A DNA stretch of 64,000 nt from Scytonema tolypothrichoides VB-61278 (GTDB taxonomy: Bacteria; Cyanobacteriota; Cyanobacteriia; Cyanobacteriales; Nostocaceae). The position numbers and the translations under genes were made by a program. The stretch lies in contig NZ_JXCA02000002.1 in assembly GCF_000828085.3 (NCBI RefSeq), positions 71,136 to 135,135 on the forward strand. The letters are read 5' to 3'. The notes under the pieces are model-generated. The model did no database searches. It saw only the letters and a program-made list of their open reading frames with translations, and was not told the DNA's origin. Of the stretch, positions 20,330 to 29,566 are shown one piece after another. Within the stretch, counting starts at the first letter, position 1; every line of letters begins with the position of its first letter.

Positions 20330-20785
20330 ATGCATAACGAGTCACAGTTAGACAAGTTTCTTGTTTTTAAAATTGCAGATTATCTCTTAGCGCTCCCGAT
20401 TAGTGATGTGCTGAAGGTAATTAATTTGTCATCTGCAAATAGCAAAACCCTGCCAACAATGGGGCTAGTGCAGATAGGTCAGTATATTATTAAGATTTTG
20501 GATTTACATCAACACTTAGGCTCAGATACTTTCCCTCACTCATCTGATCATTCATCTTTTTTGGTGGTTGCACACCATTCACAACAGGAACTCTGTGGAA
20601 TTTTGATAGATGAACCACCCGATATAGTGGAATTACTGCCAGAAACGATTCGCTTTTTACCAAGGTCTAGCAATCATAGTAAACCTCTGATTGAGATAGT
20701 CAGTCATGTCGCTGTTTTATCCGAGCAAGAAGTTGTAAAAACAATCTTTCTGCTCGATTTGAAGCGTATCGCTGAGCCTGTTTAA
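20330..20785 (+). CDS. Second CheW-like protein
   Basis: 151 residues, nine bases after cheA, so almost certainly co-transcribed. The CheW-like fold is visible: FLVFKIADYLLALPISDVLKVIN, GQYIIKILDLHQHLG and CGILIDEPPDIVELLPETI. It is shorter and more diverged than the first CheW of this operon. Having two CheW proteins in one operon suggests one may serve a different receptor or form a CheW-CheW ring; that is inference. Confidence 0.85.
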   Translation: MHNESQLDKFLVFKIADYLLALPISDVLKVINLSSANSKTLPTMGLVQIGQYIIKILDLHQHLGSDTFPHSSDHSSFLVVAHHSQQELCGILIDEPPDIVELLPETIRFLPRSSNHSKPLIEIVSHVAVLSEQEVVKTIFLLDLKRIAEPV

Positions 20786-20836
20786 CTAATACACAAGTAC
20801 TAAATCACTAAAAAATCCCACTATTCTAGTCAGAAG

Positions 20837-20866
20837 ACAAAGGTGGGATTATCCCACCTTTTGTAA
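20837..20866. terminator. Terminator-like hairpin after the chemotaxis operon
   Basis: Ten-base-pair stem AAAGGTGGGA / TCCCACCTTT with a three-base loop, bordered by A and T residues on either side. It sits between two convergent genes and could serve both strands. Confidence 0.75.
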
Positions 20867-20873
20867 ACCCTAA

Positions 20874-21119
20874 TTATTGTCTATTAGCTAACGCCTCCCA
20901 AGTTTGATAACCCACAACTCCTGGAGGATCATTCACAAAATCACGAGAATTTTGAAAGTCTTTGACAGCCTTCTCTGTGTTTGAACCAAAAATGCCGTCA
21001 ACAGCAATAGAGTATCCATGAAAGTTGTCTAAAAGCAGTTGTAAAATCTTGACAGCTTCACCCTGACTATTTTTGCTTAATCTGGGCATGTTCACAGTAC
21101 CTAGATTTTGTCCTGACAT
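20874..21119 (-). CDS. Small peptidoglycan-binding (PG_binding_1) protein
   Basis: 81 residues that consist almost only of one PG_binding_1 repeat: GEAVKILQLLL, AVDGIFGSNTEKAVKDFQ and YQTWEALA. This domain binds cell wall peptidoglycan. No signal peptide is seen, so the way it would reach the wall is unclear. ATG at 21119 has AGGGAG about ten bases upstream. Converges on the chemotaxis operon across the shared terminator. Confidence 0.85.
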   Translation of the reverse strand: MSGQNLGTVNMPRLSKNSQGEAVKILQLLLDNFHGYSIAVDGIFGSNTEKAVKDFQNSRDFVNDPPGVVGYQTWEALANRQ

Positions 21120-21267
21120 AAGTTTTAACTCCCTGGAAAAAAGGTCATTCAGTCAAAATGTTCTTTCTAGTTTTAGTAGATGTTAAGAAAATTCATTTAC
21201 GCATTGTCATTAAAATTTAGATATTTCTACTAGAGACTTCGTGACTCATTTTCAACACGAGTGAATG

Positions 21268-22092
21268 TTACGACATCCTTTTAAGCAAACCCAGTATCTG
21301 TCGAATTGTAACAGCATCTTGGGCTTGAGGAGCTTTTATCAGATAAGTTTCCAAGTCGTTAGCAGCTTGAGCAAATAGACCAAGTTCATAGCACAAAAGA
21401 CCGCGATCGCGCAATTCTAATGCCGCACCAGGAAACAGTAGTAAAATCCGTTCAACGGCTGCTAAAGCTTTTTTCAGATCCTGCTGATTCAGGTAAATAT
21501 ATTTCAGATTCGTCAATATCCGTGCTAGCAACTGCTTCTTACTCACTGTGGCTAAAAATTCTGGTTGCAGCTGCACGGGTTGTTGATAAACTTGATTGAG
21601 GCGTTCCTGACAATCTTGTGGAAACATAATTTCGCCACGATTGAACGCATCAATAAAAATCTCTGTATCTGGAATATCAGGACGAATTAAAAAATGTCCT
21701 GGCATTCCCACGCCCACCATAGGAAAGTCTACTCTTCGGGCGACTTCCAGGTAAACAAGTGCTAAGGTAATAGGAATTCCCAACCGACGATCAATGACAT
21801 CATTTAAAAAGCTGTTGCGTGGGTCATAGTAATCTTTTTGATTCCCAGCAAATCCCAGATCATCATAGAGATACTGATTGATACTTTGAATAACTCGCAA
21901 GGGATATCTCTGGGATGGTAGGCGTTCTTCTAGCTCCATAGCCATTGTATCAAAGGCATTAAGATATTCCTCTGGATTGATGTTAGGATATTCTTCTTGT
22001 GCTATGTATAAAGCTGCCTTTGCCAAGTCAATATGCTCATCAGGCTGCTGGATTTCTTGCTCAAAATATTGCCGCGCTGACGAGAAGTTCAT
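21268..22092 (-). CDS. SirB1-family (transglutaminase-like/TPR) protein
   Basis: 274 residues, the usual length of the cyanobacterial family. The SirB1/transglutaminase-like core is in RNSFLNDVIDRRLGIPITLALVYLEVARR, with VGVGMPGHFLIRPD following, and the C-terminal part has TPR-like helices (LARILTNLKYIYLNQQDLKKALAAVERIL). The molecular role of the family in cyanobacteria is not established. Single gene; no close partner. Confidence 0.85.
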   Translation of the reverse strand: MNFSSARQYFEQEIQQPDEHIDLAKAALYIAQEEYPNINPEEYLNAFDTMAMELEERLPSQRYPLRVIQSINQYLYDDLGFAGNQKDYYDPRNSFLNDVIDRRLGIPITLALVYLEVARRVDFPMVGVGMPGHFLIRPDIPDTEIFIDAFNRGEIMFPQDCQERLNQVYQQPVQLQPEFLATVSKKQLLARILTNLKYIYLNQQDLKKALAAVERILLLFPGAALELRDRGLLCYELGLFAQAANDLETYLIKAPQAQDAVTIRQILGLLKRMS

Positions 22093-22246
22093 AAGCAGAT
22101 GTTCTTGAATATTGGTTCAAAAAAAAGACGAGAACGCCTATAAAGCTTTCTTCTAGTTCTATATTAAACTTGCTATTGCAACTCCAAAAATAAAAATTCC
22201 AAATTCAACCTTACGGTGATTTGTGCGGGAGCGTGAAAGCGCACAA

Positions 22247-22285
22247 GTGTGAGTCTCAAGAAATTAAATGAATTGAGACTCACAC
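22247..22285. repeat. 13-bp hairpin (GTGTGAGTCTCAA)
   Basis: Perfect stem, 13-base AT-rich loop. Lies upstream of the SirB1-family gene, which is read leftward. Function unknown; no T run of terminator type. Confidence 0.5.
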
Positions 22286-22328
22286 GTTATTTATATCCCA
22301 GATGAAACGCGACGACGCATTGTCCCCT

Positions 22329-22570
22329 AAAAAATGGGCAGCACCGATAGCGTTTGCGTAGCGCCCCTTCGGGGCTAGCGTGCCCTCTGGGCATAGCTTT
22401 GAGTCTCCTCCACCAGACGCTGCGCGTATGCCTACGGCACGCCTTACGGCTAACGCATGATTGCGTGCGCTTTGCGCTTACGGAGGTTTCCTCCGCTCAA
22501 ACTTCTCGCTTAATACTACGAATACCCGACTACGCTGACAGATCACCAAAACAAAGCCTGCCCATTTTTT
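22329..22570. mobile_element. Composite inverted-repeat element with AAAAAATGGGCAG ends
   Basis: Perfect 13-base inverted terminal repeats (22329-22341 and 22558-22570) enclose a dense array of GC-rich palindromic repeat words (CCCCTTCGGGG, GCCCTCTGGGC, GGAGGTTTCCTCC). No coding capacity. Looks like a MITE loaded with repeat DNA. Confidence 0.6.
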
Positions 22571-22596
22571 TTACGTATAAGACTCCTTGGGGAAAT

Positions 22597-22746
22597 TTAT
22601 TTGCCGTCAAGTTTTTTCTTCAAAGAACGCACCAATTCTCTTAACACATCTGATTGGGTTCTTTGTTCTTGTTGACAGTATTGAATAAGTATTTCTTTCT
22701 CGTGTTCTGGGATTTGGAAAGTTAAAGTGCTTTTAGGTTTAGGCAT
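22597..22746 (-). CDS. Small ribbon-helix-helix (CopG-like) protein
   Basis: 49 residues from the ATG at 22746 (MPKPKSTLTFQIP); the frame extends 13 codons further up, but the RHH fold starts here. Pattern: a basic beta strand (STLTFQIPEHE), helix (KEILIQYCQQEQ), then TQSDVLRELVRSLKKKL. RHH proteins bind DNA as dimers and often act as antitoxins or transposon-associated regulators. It lies downstream of tnpB on the same strand, but 371 bases away, so a link to tnpB is only possible. No toxin gene is seen beside it. Confidence 0.6.
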   Translation of the reverse strand: MPKPKSTLTFQIPEHEKEILIQYCQQEQRTQSDVLRELVRSLKKKLDGK

Positions 22747-23117
22747 TGACAGGTAGTGACTGTAATGGGCGTAGCTGACAAACAAGACGGGTACCTTGGC
22801 AGTGCCTAGAATCTCGCATTTTCCCCTAATACTACTGTGAAGTAGTTCTAGAAATAGTAAGGGGTAACTTTATGAATACAGTTTCACCAGAAACTGGGCT
22901 AGATTAAAGAATCTGCTTGAACCGTTATATAAATCCTACTCAAATCTAGTCAACACCTATCAAAGCTATTCAACTGGGTTTGAGTTTCGTTTACTTCCTT
23001 GCAACAGGACTGGTAACGTCGGCGTTATCCAGTCCACAGGCTAGCATCGTCTAACTGACGACTCTTGACACGCCACATGCTACCCAACGGGTACGCCGCC
23101 CTCCGGACGCCAGACGC
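22747..23117. other. Region downstream of tnpB
   Basis: No protein gene seen. In IS605-type elements the RNA guiding TnpB comes from the tnpB 3' end and the adjoining right end, so this stretch (especially 22990-23117) is where an omega-RNA scaffold would be sought. A GC-rich repeat lies at the tnpB end. No clear element boundary could be fixed. Confidence 0.4.
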
Positions 23118-24290
23118 CTAGGTCGGGAGACCCTCCTGGAGCTTACGCTCTCCAACGCAGTGGCTCAAATTGATTGCAGCGTTCAAGTCGCGGTCAATGA
23201 CAAAACCACAATGACCACATTCAAACACTCGCTCGTTCAGAGTGAGTGTTTCTTTTTTGGTTCCACAATTTGAACAGGTCTTAGAACTTGGGAACCATCG
23301 GTCAACCACAACCAACTTTGAGCCATATAATTCACATTTGTAGGTCAACTGGCGACGAAACTCAAAGAAAGACATATCAGCAATAGATGCAGCCAGCTTA
23401 TGATTAGCCAACATTCCTGCTACGTTCAAATCCTCAATGACTATTACGCCGTGGTTCTTGGCTAGTAATGTTGTGAGTTTGTGCAACGTGTCTTTTCGGA
23501 TGTTGGCAATTTTTCTGTGTAAACGAGCTACTGCTATTTGTGCTCTCTTCCAATTAACTGAACCAATGATTTTATGACGATTCAACCATTGCATTCTGCT
23601 TAATTTAGATTCATACTTTTTGTAGGACTTCGCACCAAGTATCACTTGACCAGTAGACAATGTAGCAAGGTTTTTCACACCAATATCAACGCCTACAATG
23701 TCTGTGTTACCTGAGTTTTGTGTTTCGACGTCAAATCTAAAGCTAAGAAACCATCTATCAGCTTGGCGGCTAATTGTTGCAGATTTAGTTAACACCCTTG
23801 CGGGTTCGCCAGTTGCTTCAAGTCGGGGAACCCGCCCAACGCACTGGCTCACCTGTGGCAGTCGTTCATAAGTCTTAAGAACACCAATTACAGGTACTTG
23901 AATCTTGTTGCAGCTTAAGATTTTGACTGTACCTTCCAACGTGAAAGAGTCACGTTTACCTTTTTTCTTAAATTTTGGGACACCAGCAGTTTTGTTAAAG
24001 CAACGTTTCCAAGATTCACGCAAAGCCATCAATGCTTGTTGTGGCGTAGATTTTGAGCATTCATAATACCACTCGTTTTCAGATTTCACTAGTGCTACCA
24101 ACCATTTGTGTAATTCAATAGCAGTAGGAAATTTGATTTTAGAGTCGGGATTTGCTTTGTTGTGGTCAAGTATTTGCTTAGTTAAAGCAAGTCCCCAATT
24201 CCAAGCGTGACGAGCTACACCACAATGCTTTATCAGTGCTATGCGTTGTTGATTATTGAGTTTTAATTCTGTCTTGAAACCTAGTAACAC
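23118..24290 (-). CDS. tnpB: TnpB RNA-guided nuclease, IS200/IS605 type, without tnpA
   Basis: 390 residues. RuvC catalytic residues D202 (VGVDIGVKNLATL), E286 (VIVIEDLNV) and D368 (IDRDLNAAINL) are all present, with a zinc ribbon of C339, C342, C358 and C361. TnpB cuts DNA next to a target motif under guidance of an RNA from the element end. No TnpA transposase gene is beside it, so the element cannot move by itself. Residues about 147-166 (VSQCVGRVPRLEATGEPAR) interrupt a region that otherwise reads YERLPQ...VLTKSATISRQADRW, and look like a translated repeat insertion. The last residues (ERKLQEGLPT) also fall in repeat DNA. Confidence 0.9.
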   Translation of the reverse strand: MLLGFKTELKLNNQQRIALIKHCGVARHAWNWGLALTKQILDHNKANPDSKIKFPTAIELHKWLVALVKSENEWYYECSKSTPQQALMALRESWKRCFNKTAGVPKFKKKGKRDSFTLEGTVKILSCNKIQVPVIGVLKTYERLPQVSQCVGRVPRLEATGEPARVLTKSATISRQADRWFLSFRFDVETQNSGNTDIVGVDIGVKNLATLSTGQVILGAKSYKKYESKLSRMQWLNRHKIIGSVNWKRAQIAVARLHRKIANIRKDTLHKLTTLLAKNHGVIVIEDLNVAGMLANHKLAASIADMSFFEFRRQLTYKCELYGSKLVVVDRWFPSSKTCSNCGTKKETLTLNERVFECGHCGFVIDRDLNAAINLSHCVGERKLQEGLPT

Positions 24291-24341
24291 TGTTTTTAGT
24301 CAATCAGCTAATATATATGTTAACACATATATTTCAGAATA

Positions 24342-24536
24342 ATGCCGTTTCAAAAAAATCATAAATTTGGGGCAAAAAAGAAATTGCTTCGACCTTTAGA
24401 CAAAGAAGTAATAGCGTTTAGAGGTTATGAAGGGCAGAAAAACAAGCTTAGATCTGTTCCTGATTGGCAAGAACGGTTAAGAGAATTCGTTGATGATCTG
24501 ATTGGAGAAGAACCTACTCAAAAACAAGAGAGATGA
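24342..24536 (+). CDS. Small conserved-looking cyanobacterial protein, divergent from tnpB
   Basis: 64 residues, strongly basic start (MPFQKNHKFGAKKK), a middle part with FRGYEGQKNKLRSVPDWQERLREFVDDLI and a polar end. It resembles a type of small hypothetical protein I associate with the neighbourhood of tnpB genes in cyanobacteria, though I cannot confirm this without a search. It is read divergently from tnpB across a 51-base gap with TATATATGTTAACACATATAT. Function unknown. Confidence 0.6.
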   Translation: MPFQKNHKFGAKKKLLRPLDKEVIAFRGYEGQKNKLRSVPDWQERLREFVDDLIGEEPTQKQER

Positions 24537-26661
<2,125 letters not shown>

Positions 26662-26662
26662 T

Positions 26663-26842
26663 ATTCAGTGAACAGTCATCAGTGAACAGTGAGACTAGTG
26701 CAGCGGGAGGGTTTCCCTCGTGCCTGATATGGCGTATGCCCTTTGCGCATACCCGAAGGGTTATCAGGATAAGTATGATAACTGTTCACTGATACTTGAT
26801 GACCAGTAACTGATAACTGATAACTGATAACTGATAAGTGAA
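26663..26842. repeat. Tandem repeat plus palindromic repeat between atpD and atpC
   Basis: Consists of CAGTGAACAGT-type units, a GC-rich palindromic block (GCGGGAGGGTTTCCCTCGTGC, TGCGCATACCCGAAGGG) and five AACTGAT-type units running up to the atpC start. It separates two subunits that must be made together. Confidence 0.85.
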
Positions 26843-26844
26843 AT

Positions 26845-27258
26845 ATGACATTGACTGTTCGTGTAATTTCCCCAGATAAAACTGTGTGGGATGCCCCAGC
26901 TGAAGAAGTCATTTTGCCCAGCACTACTGGTCAACTTGGTATCCTCAGCGGACACGCACCACTGTTAACCGCCCTAGATACGGGCGTTATGCGAGTACGT
27001 GCCAATAAAAATCAGGGTTGGACAGCGATCGCCCTGTTAGGTGGCTTTGCCGAAGTTGAACAAGATGAAGTCACAATTCTGGTAAACAGTGCTGAGCGGG
27101 GTGACACAATTAACATAGAGGAAGCCCGTGCTGCTTTTAATGAAGCAGAAACCCGTTTGAATCAAGTACAATCAGGAGAGCGCCAAGCCCAAATCCAAGC
27201 AAACCAAGCATACAAACGCGCTCGCGCTCGTTTTCAAGCCGCAGGTGGTACAGTCTAG
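26845..27258 (+). CDS. atpC: ATP synthase F1 subunit epsilon
   Basis: 137 residues with the N-terminal beta sandwich ([50 protein letters not shown]) and the C-terminal helical hairpin ([17 protein letters not shown]). It links the catalytic head to the rotor and restrains ATP hydrolysis. Second gene of the atpD-atpC pair. Confidence 0.98.
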   Translation: MTLTVRVISPDKTVWDAPAEEVILPSTTGQLGILSGHAPLLTALDTGVMRVRANKNQGWTAIALLGGFAEVEQDEVTILVNSAERGDTINIEEARAAFNEAETRLNQVQSGERQAQIQANQAYKRARARFQAAGGTV

Positions 27259-27406
27259 CTGCTTGTAGGTAGGATTGCTTTATCTACAAATTGTTCTCTG
27301 ACAGAAGTTTCCAGTCAGTCTGAAGGAACATGAGGTTATAAGAGGCTTAGCTTGCTTTTACCATACTTTAGACGTGGCTGTAGACTGATGTCTGAGGACA
27401 AATATT

Positions 27407-28600
27407 ATGTACCTGAAAACCCTTCATCTGCGACAATTTCGCAACTATAAACAGCAGCAAGTTGAGTTTCATGCTCCCAAAACCATTTTGGTAGGCAATA
27501 ATGCTCAGGGGAAATCCAATTTGTTGGAGGCGGTAGAATTGCTGGCAACATTGCGATCGCACAGAATGGCACGCGATCGCGATTTGATTCAAGATGGAGA
27601 AACCATAGCCATGCTTGTTGCCACTTTAGAGCGACAAACTGGGATCAGTGACCTTAGTCTCACCTTGCGTCGAAATGGTCGCCGTACCGTTGCTCTGAAT
27701 GGTGAGACTCTGCGGCGTCAAATGGATTTTCTTGGTGTCTTAAATGCAGTACAGTTCTCTAGTTTAGATTTAGATCTTATTCGCGGTGGCCCTGAAGGTC
27801 GTCGAAATTGGCTGGATACTCTATTAATCCAACTTGAACCTGTTTATGCTCATATTCTACAGCAATATAACCAGGTTTTGCGACAGCGCAATGCCTTTTT
27901 GAAAAGCACTTTGCAACACCAGTCGCCATCGTTACGGGAAGCGGGTGCGCGTCTACAAGAAAAATCACTGCATCCGGTCAGTGCAAAAGCCCAAACTCCA
28001 CAGCATTCTGAGTTAGATATTTGGAATGCACAGTTGGCTACTACGGGAACACGGGTGATTCGACGACGCGATCGCGCCATACAGCGACTAGCCCCGATTG
28101 CCAAGGCTTGGCACGCTAGTATCAGTGGTGGTACAGAAATTCTAGAACTCAACTACTCACCCAATGTCTCATTAGATGACAACCATCCAGAACAATTACA
28201 GCAAGCTTTTTTAGAAAAAATAGACCAACGTGCTGTTGCAGAGTTACACCAAGGCACAACTCTTGTTGGTCCCCACCGTGACGAAATTGAATTGACAATT
28301 AATCAAACACCATGCCGTCAATACGGTTCTCAAGGTCAGCAGCGAACTTTGGTACTAGCCTTAAAATTAGCAGAATTACAACTTATAGAACAAGTGGTTG
28401 GAGAACCACCCCTGCTACTACTTGATGATGTCTTAGCTGAGCTCGATCCATCTCGACAAAATCAGCTACTCGATGCCATTCAAGATCGTTTTCAAACCCT
28501 GATCACGACAACTCATTTGGGTTCTTTTGATTCACAGTGGCTGAATTCCTCGCAAATTCTTTCTGTGGATTCTGGTGAAATATCGCAAGCAAATAAATAA
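27407..28600 (+). CDS. recF: RecF recombination protein with an apparent repeat-derived insertion
   Basis: 397 residues. RecF is an ABC-type ATPase that helps RecO/RecR load RecA at single-strand gaps. Walker [10 protein letters not shown] lies near residue 30, the signature stretch [19 protein letters not shown] and Walker [13 protein letters not shown] near the end. About 25 residues after FLKSTLQHQ ([16 protein letters not shown], roughly codons 173-200) interrupt the helical arm domain; the underlying DNA GGGAAGCGGGTGCGCGTCTAC matches the GC-rich repeat words elsewhere in the window. The frame stays open and all ATPase motifs remain. ATG at 27407 has GAGGA upstream. Confidence 0.95.
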   Translation: MYLKTLHLRQFRNYKQQQVEFHAPKTILVGNNAQGKSNLLEAVELLATLRSHRMARDRDLIQDGETIAMLVATLERQTGISDLSLTLRRNGRRTVALNGETLRRQMDFLGVLNAVQFSSLDLDLIRGGPEGRRNWLDTLLIQLEPVYAHILQQYNQVLRQRNAFLKSTLQHQSPSLREAGARLQEKSLHPVSAKAQTPQHSELDIWNAQLATTGTRVIRRRDRAIQRLAPIAKAWHASISGGTEILELNYSPNVSLDDNHPEQLQQAFLEKIDQRAVAELHQGTTLVGPHRDEIELTINQTPCRQYGSQGQQRTLVLALKLAELQLIEQVVGEPPLLLLDDVLAELDPSRQNQLLDAIQDRFQTLITTTHLGSFDSQWLNSSQILSVDSGEISQANK

Positions 28601-28662
28601 GTCTGCCCGTCATTAGTCAAGCGTTTCCCAATTCGCCAACACAGTCGTCATGGATTTATGGG

Positions 28663-28750
28663 GATTTCCCTATTCCCTGTTCCCTGTTCCCTGTTAAGAG
28701 TTCCCTATTCCCTGTTCCCTATTCCCTGTTAAGAGTTCCCTATTCCCTTT
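28663..28750. repeat. Tandem repeat (TTCCCTG / TTCCCTA units)
   Basis: Seven-base TTCCCTG/TTCCCTA units interrupted twice by TTAAGAG, between the convergent recF and MgtC-family genes. Confidence 0.85.
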
Positions 28751-28753
28751 TTT

Positions 28754-29203
28754 TTATTCAAATCGTTTAAAAACATTTAAAACTAACAAAGACAACAAAG
28801 CCGCAATTAATCCCAACTGCCACAAACCACATCCAGCAGCAATTCCCAAACCAGCACAAACCCAAATAGCTGCTGCTGAAGTGAGTCCCTTAATTTCAGT
28901 TCGCGCTGATTCTTGGGAAGATTCCCGTAAAATTTCTCCTCCACCAAGAAATCCTACACCAGCTGCAATACCTTGAATCACTCGCGAAAGGGCATCCCCA
29001 TTTGGTTTATCTGCACTTATTATCAAAGATACGAGAGTAAACAGTGCTGCACCAAAACTCACCAGCATATGAGTTCGCAAACCAGCTGGTTTGTGTCTAA
29101 TTTGGCGTTCTATGCCAATTATTGCCCCAACGAGTAAAGCAAGGCACAACCTAAAGGTGATGTTCAACCAATCATTAGCCGGAAGATAGTAGATGCTAGG
29201 CAA
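28754..29203 (-). CDS. MgtC/SapB-family membrane protein
   Basis: 149 residues with four hydrophobic segments. Family motifs: ALLVGAIIGIERQ, KPAGLRTHMLVSFGAALFTLVS, IQGIAAGVGFLGGGEIL and KGLTSAAAIWVCAGLGIAAG. MgtC proteins inhibit or modulate ATP synthase and help survival in low magnesium in several bacteria; the closeness to atpD-atpC may be chance. The start is the TTG at 29203, chosen because AAGGA lies seven bases upstream and the protein begins there in line with the family. Confidence 0.85.
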   Translation of the reverse strand: MPSIYYLPANDWLNITFRLCLALLVGAIIGIERQIRHKPAGLRTHMLVSFGAALFTLVSLIISADKPNGDALSRVIQGIAAGVGFLGGGEILRESSQESARTEIKGLTSAAAIWVCAGLGIAAGCGLWQLGLIAALLSLLVLNVFKRFE

Positions 29204-29566
29204 TGAGAAATCCTTGTCAATTCTTGATGGATGTTAATATACAATCACTAGGTACTTAATGGTAATATTTTAATAGGCACATATTCCATGAAATCAGTGA
29301 ACAGTAAACAGTAAGCAGTTATCAAGATTTCACTTCAGAGATATTGCGTTTTTTCAGGTAGACGCACTTATTTAAACTCTCAGCGCCATAACCACAAGCT
29401 AAGTCAGCGTCATGAACATAGATGGTGGACAAATGGTTGAATATCCTTTTGCTAGTTTTTCAGTGGTTCAGAACTGACTATTTACCATTCGTGAAGCCGT
29501 CGCTACTTATATGATTACAGTAATTCCATTATCGTAGCTACTGACAACAGATAACAAAGTAATTGA
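29204..29566. other. Intergenic region between divergent genes
   Basis: 363 bases, AT-rich, without a gene. A few CAGTGAACAGTAAACAGT-type repeat units lie at about 29293-29320. It should hold promoters for both neighbours. Confidence 0.5.

Larger units (their letters stand above)
22093..22596. other. Repeat-rich intergenic region
   Basis: No gene. Contains a 13-bp hairpin (22247-22285) and a 242-base segment bounded by inverted AAAAAATGGGCAG ends and packed with GC-rich palindromic repeat (22329-22570). Confidence 0.7.
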
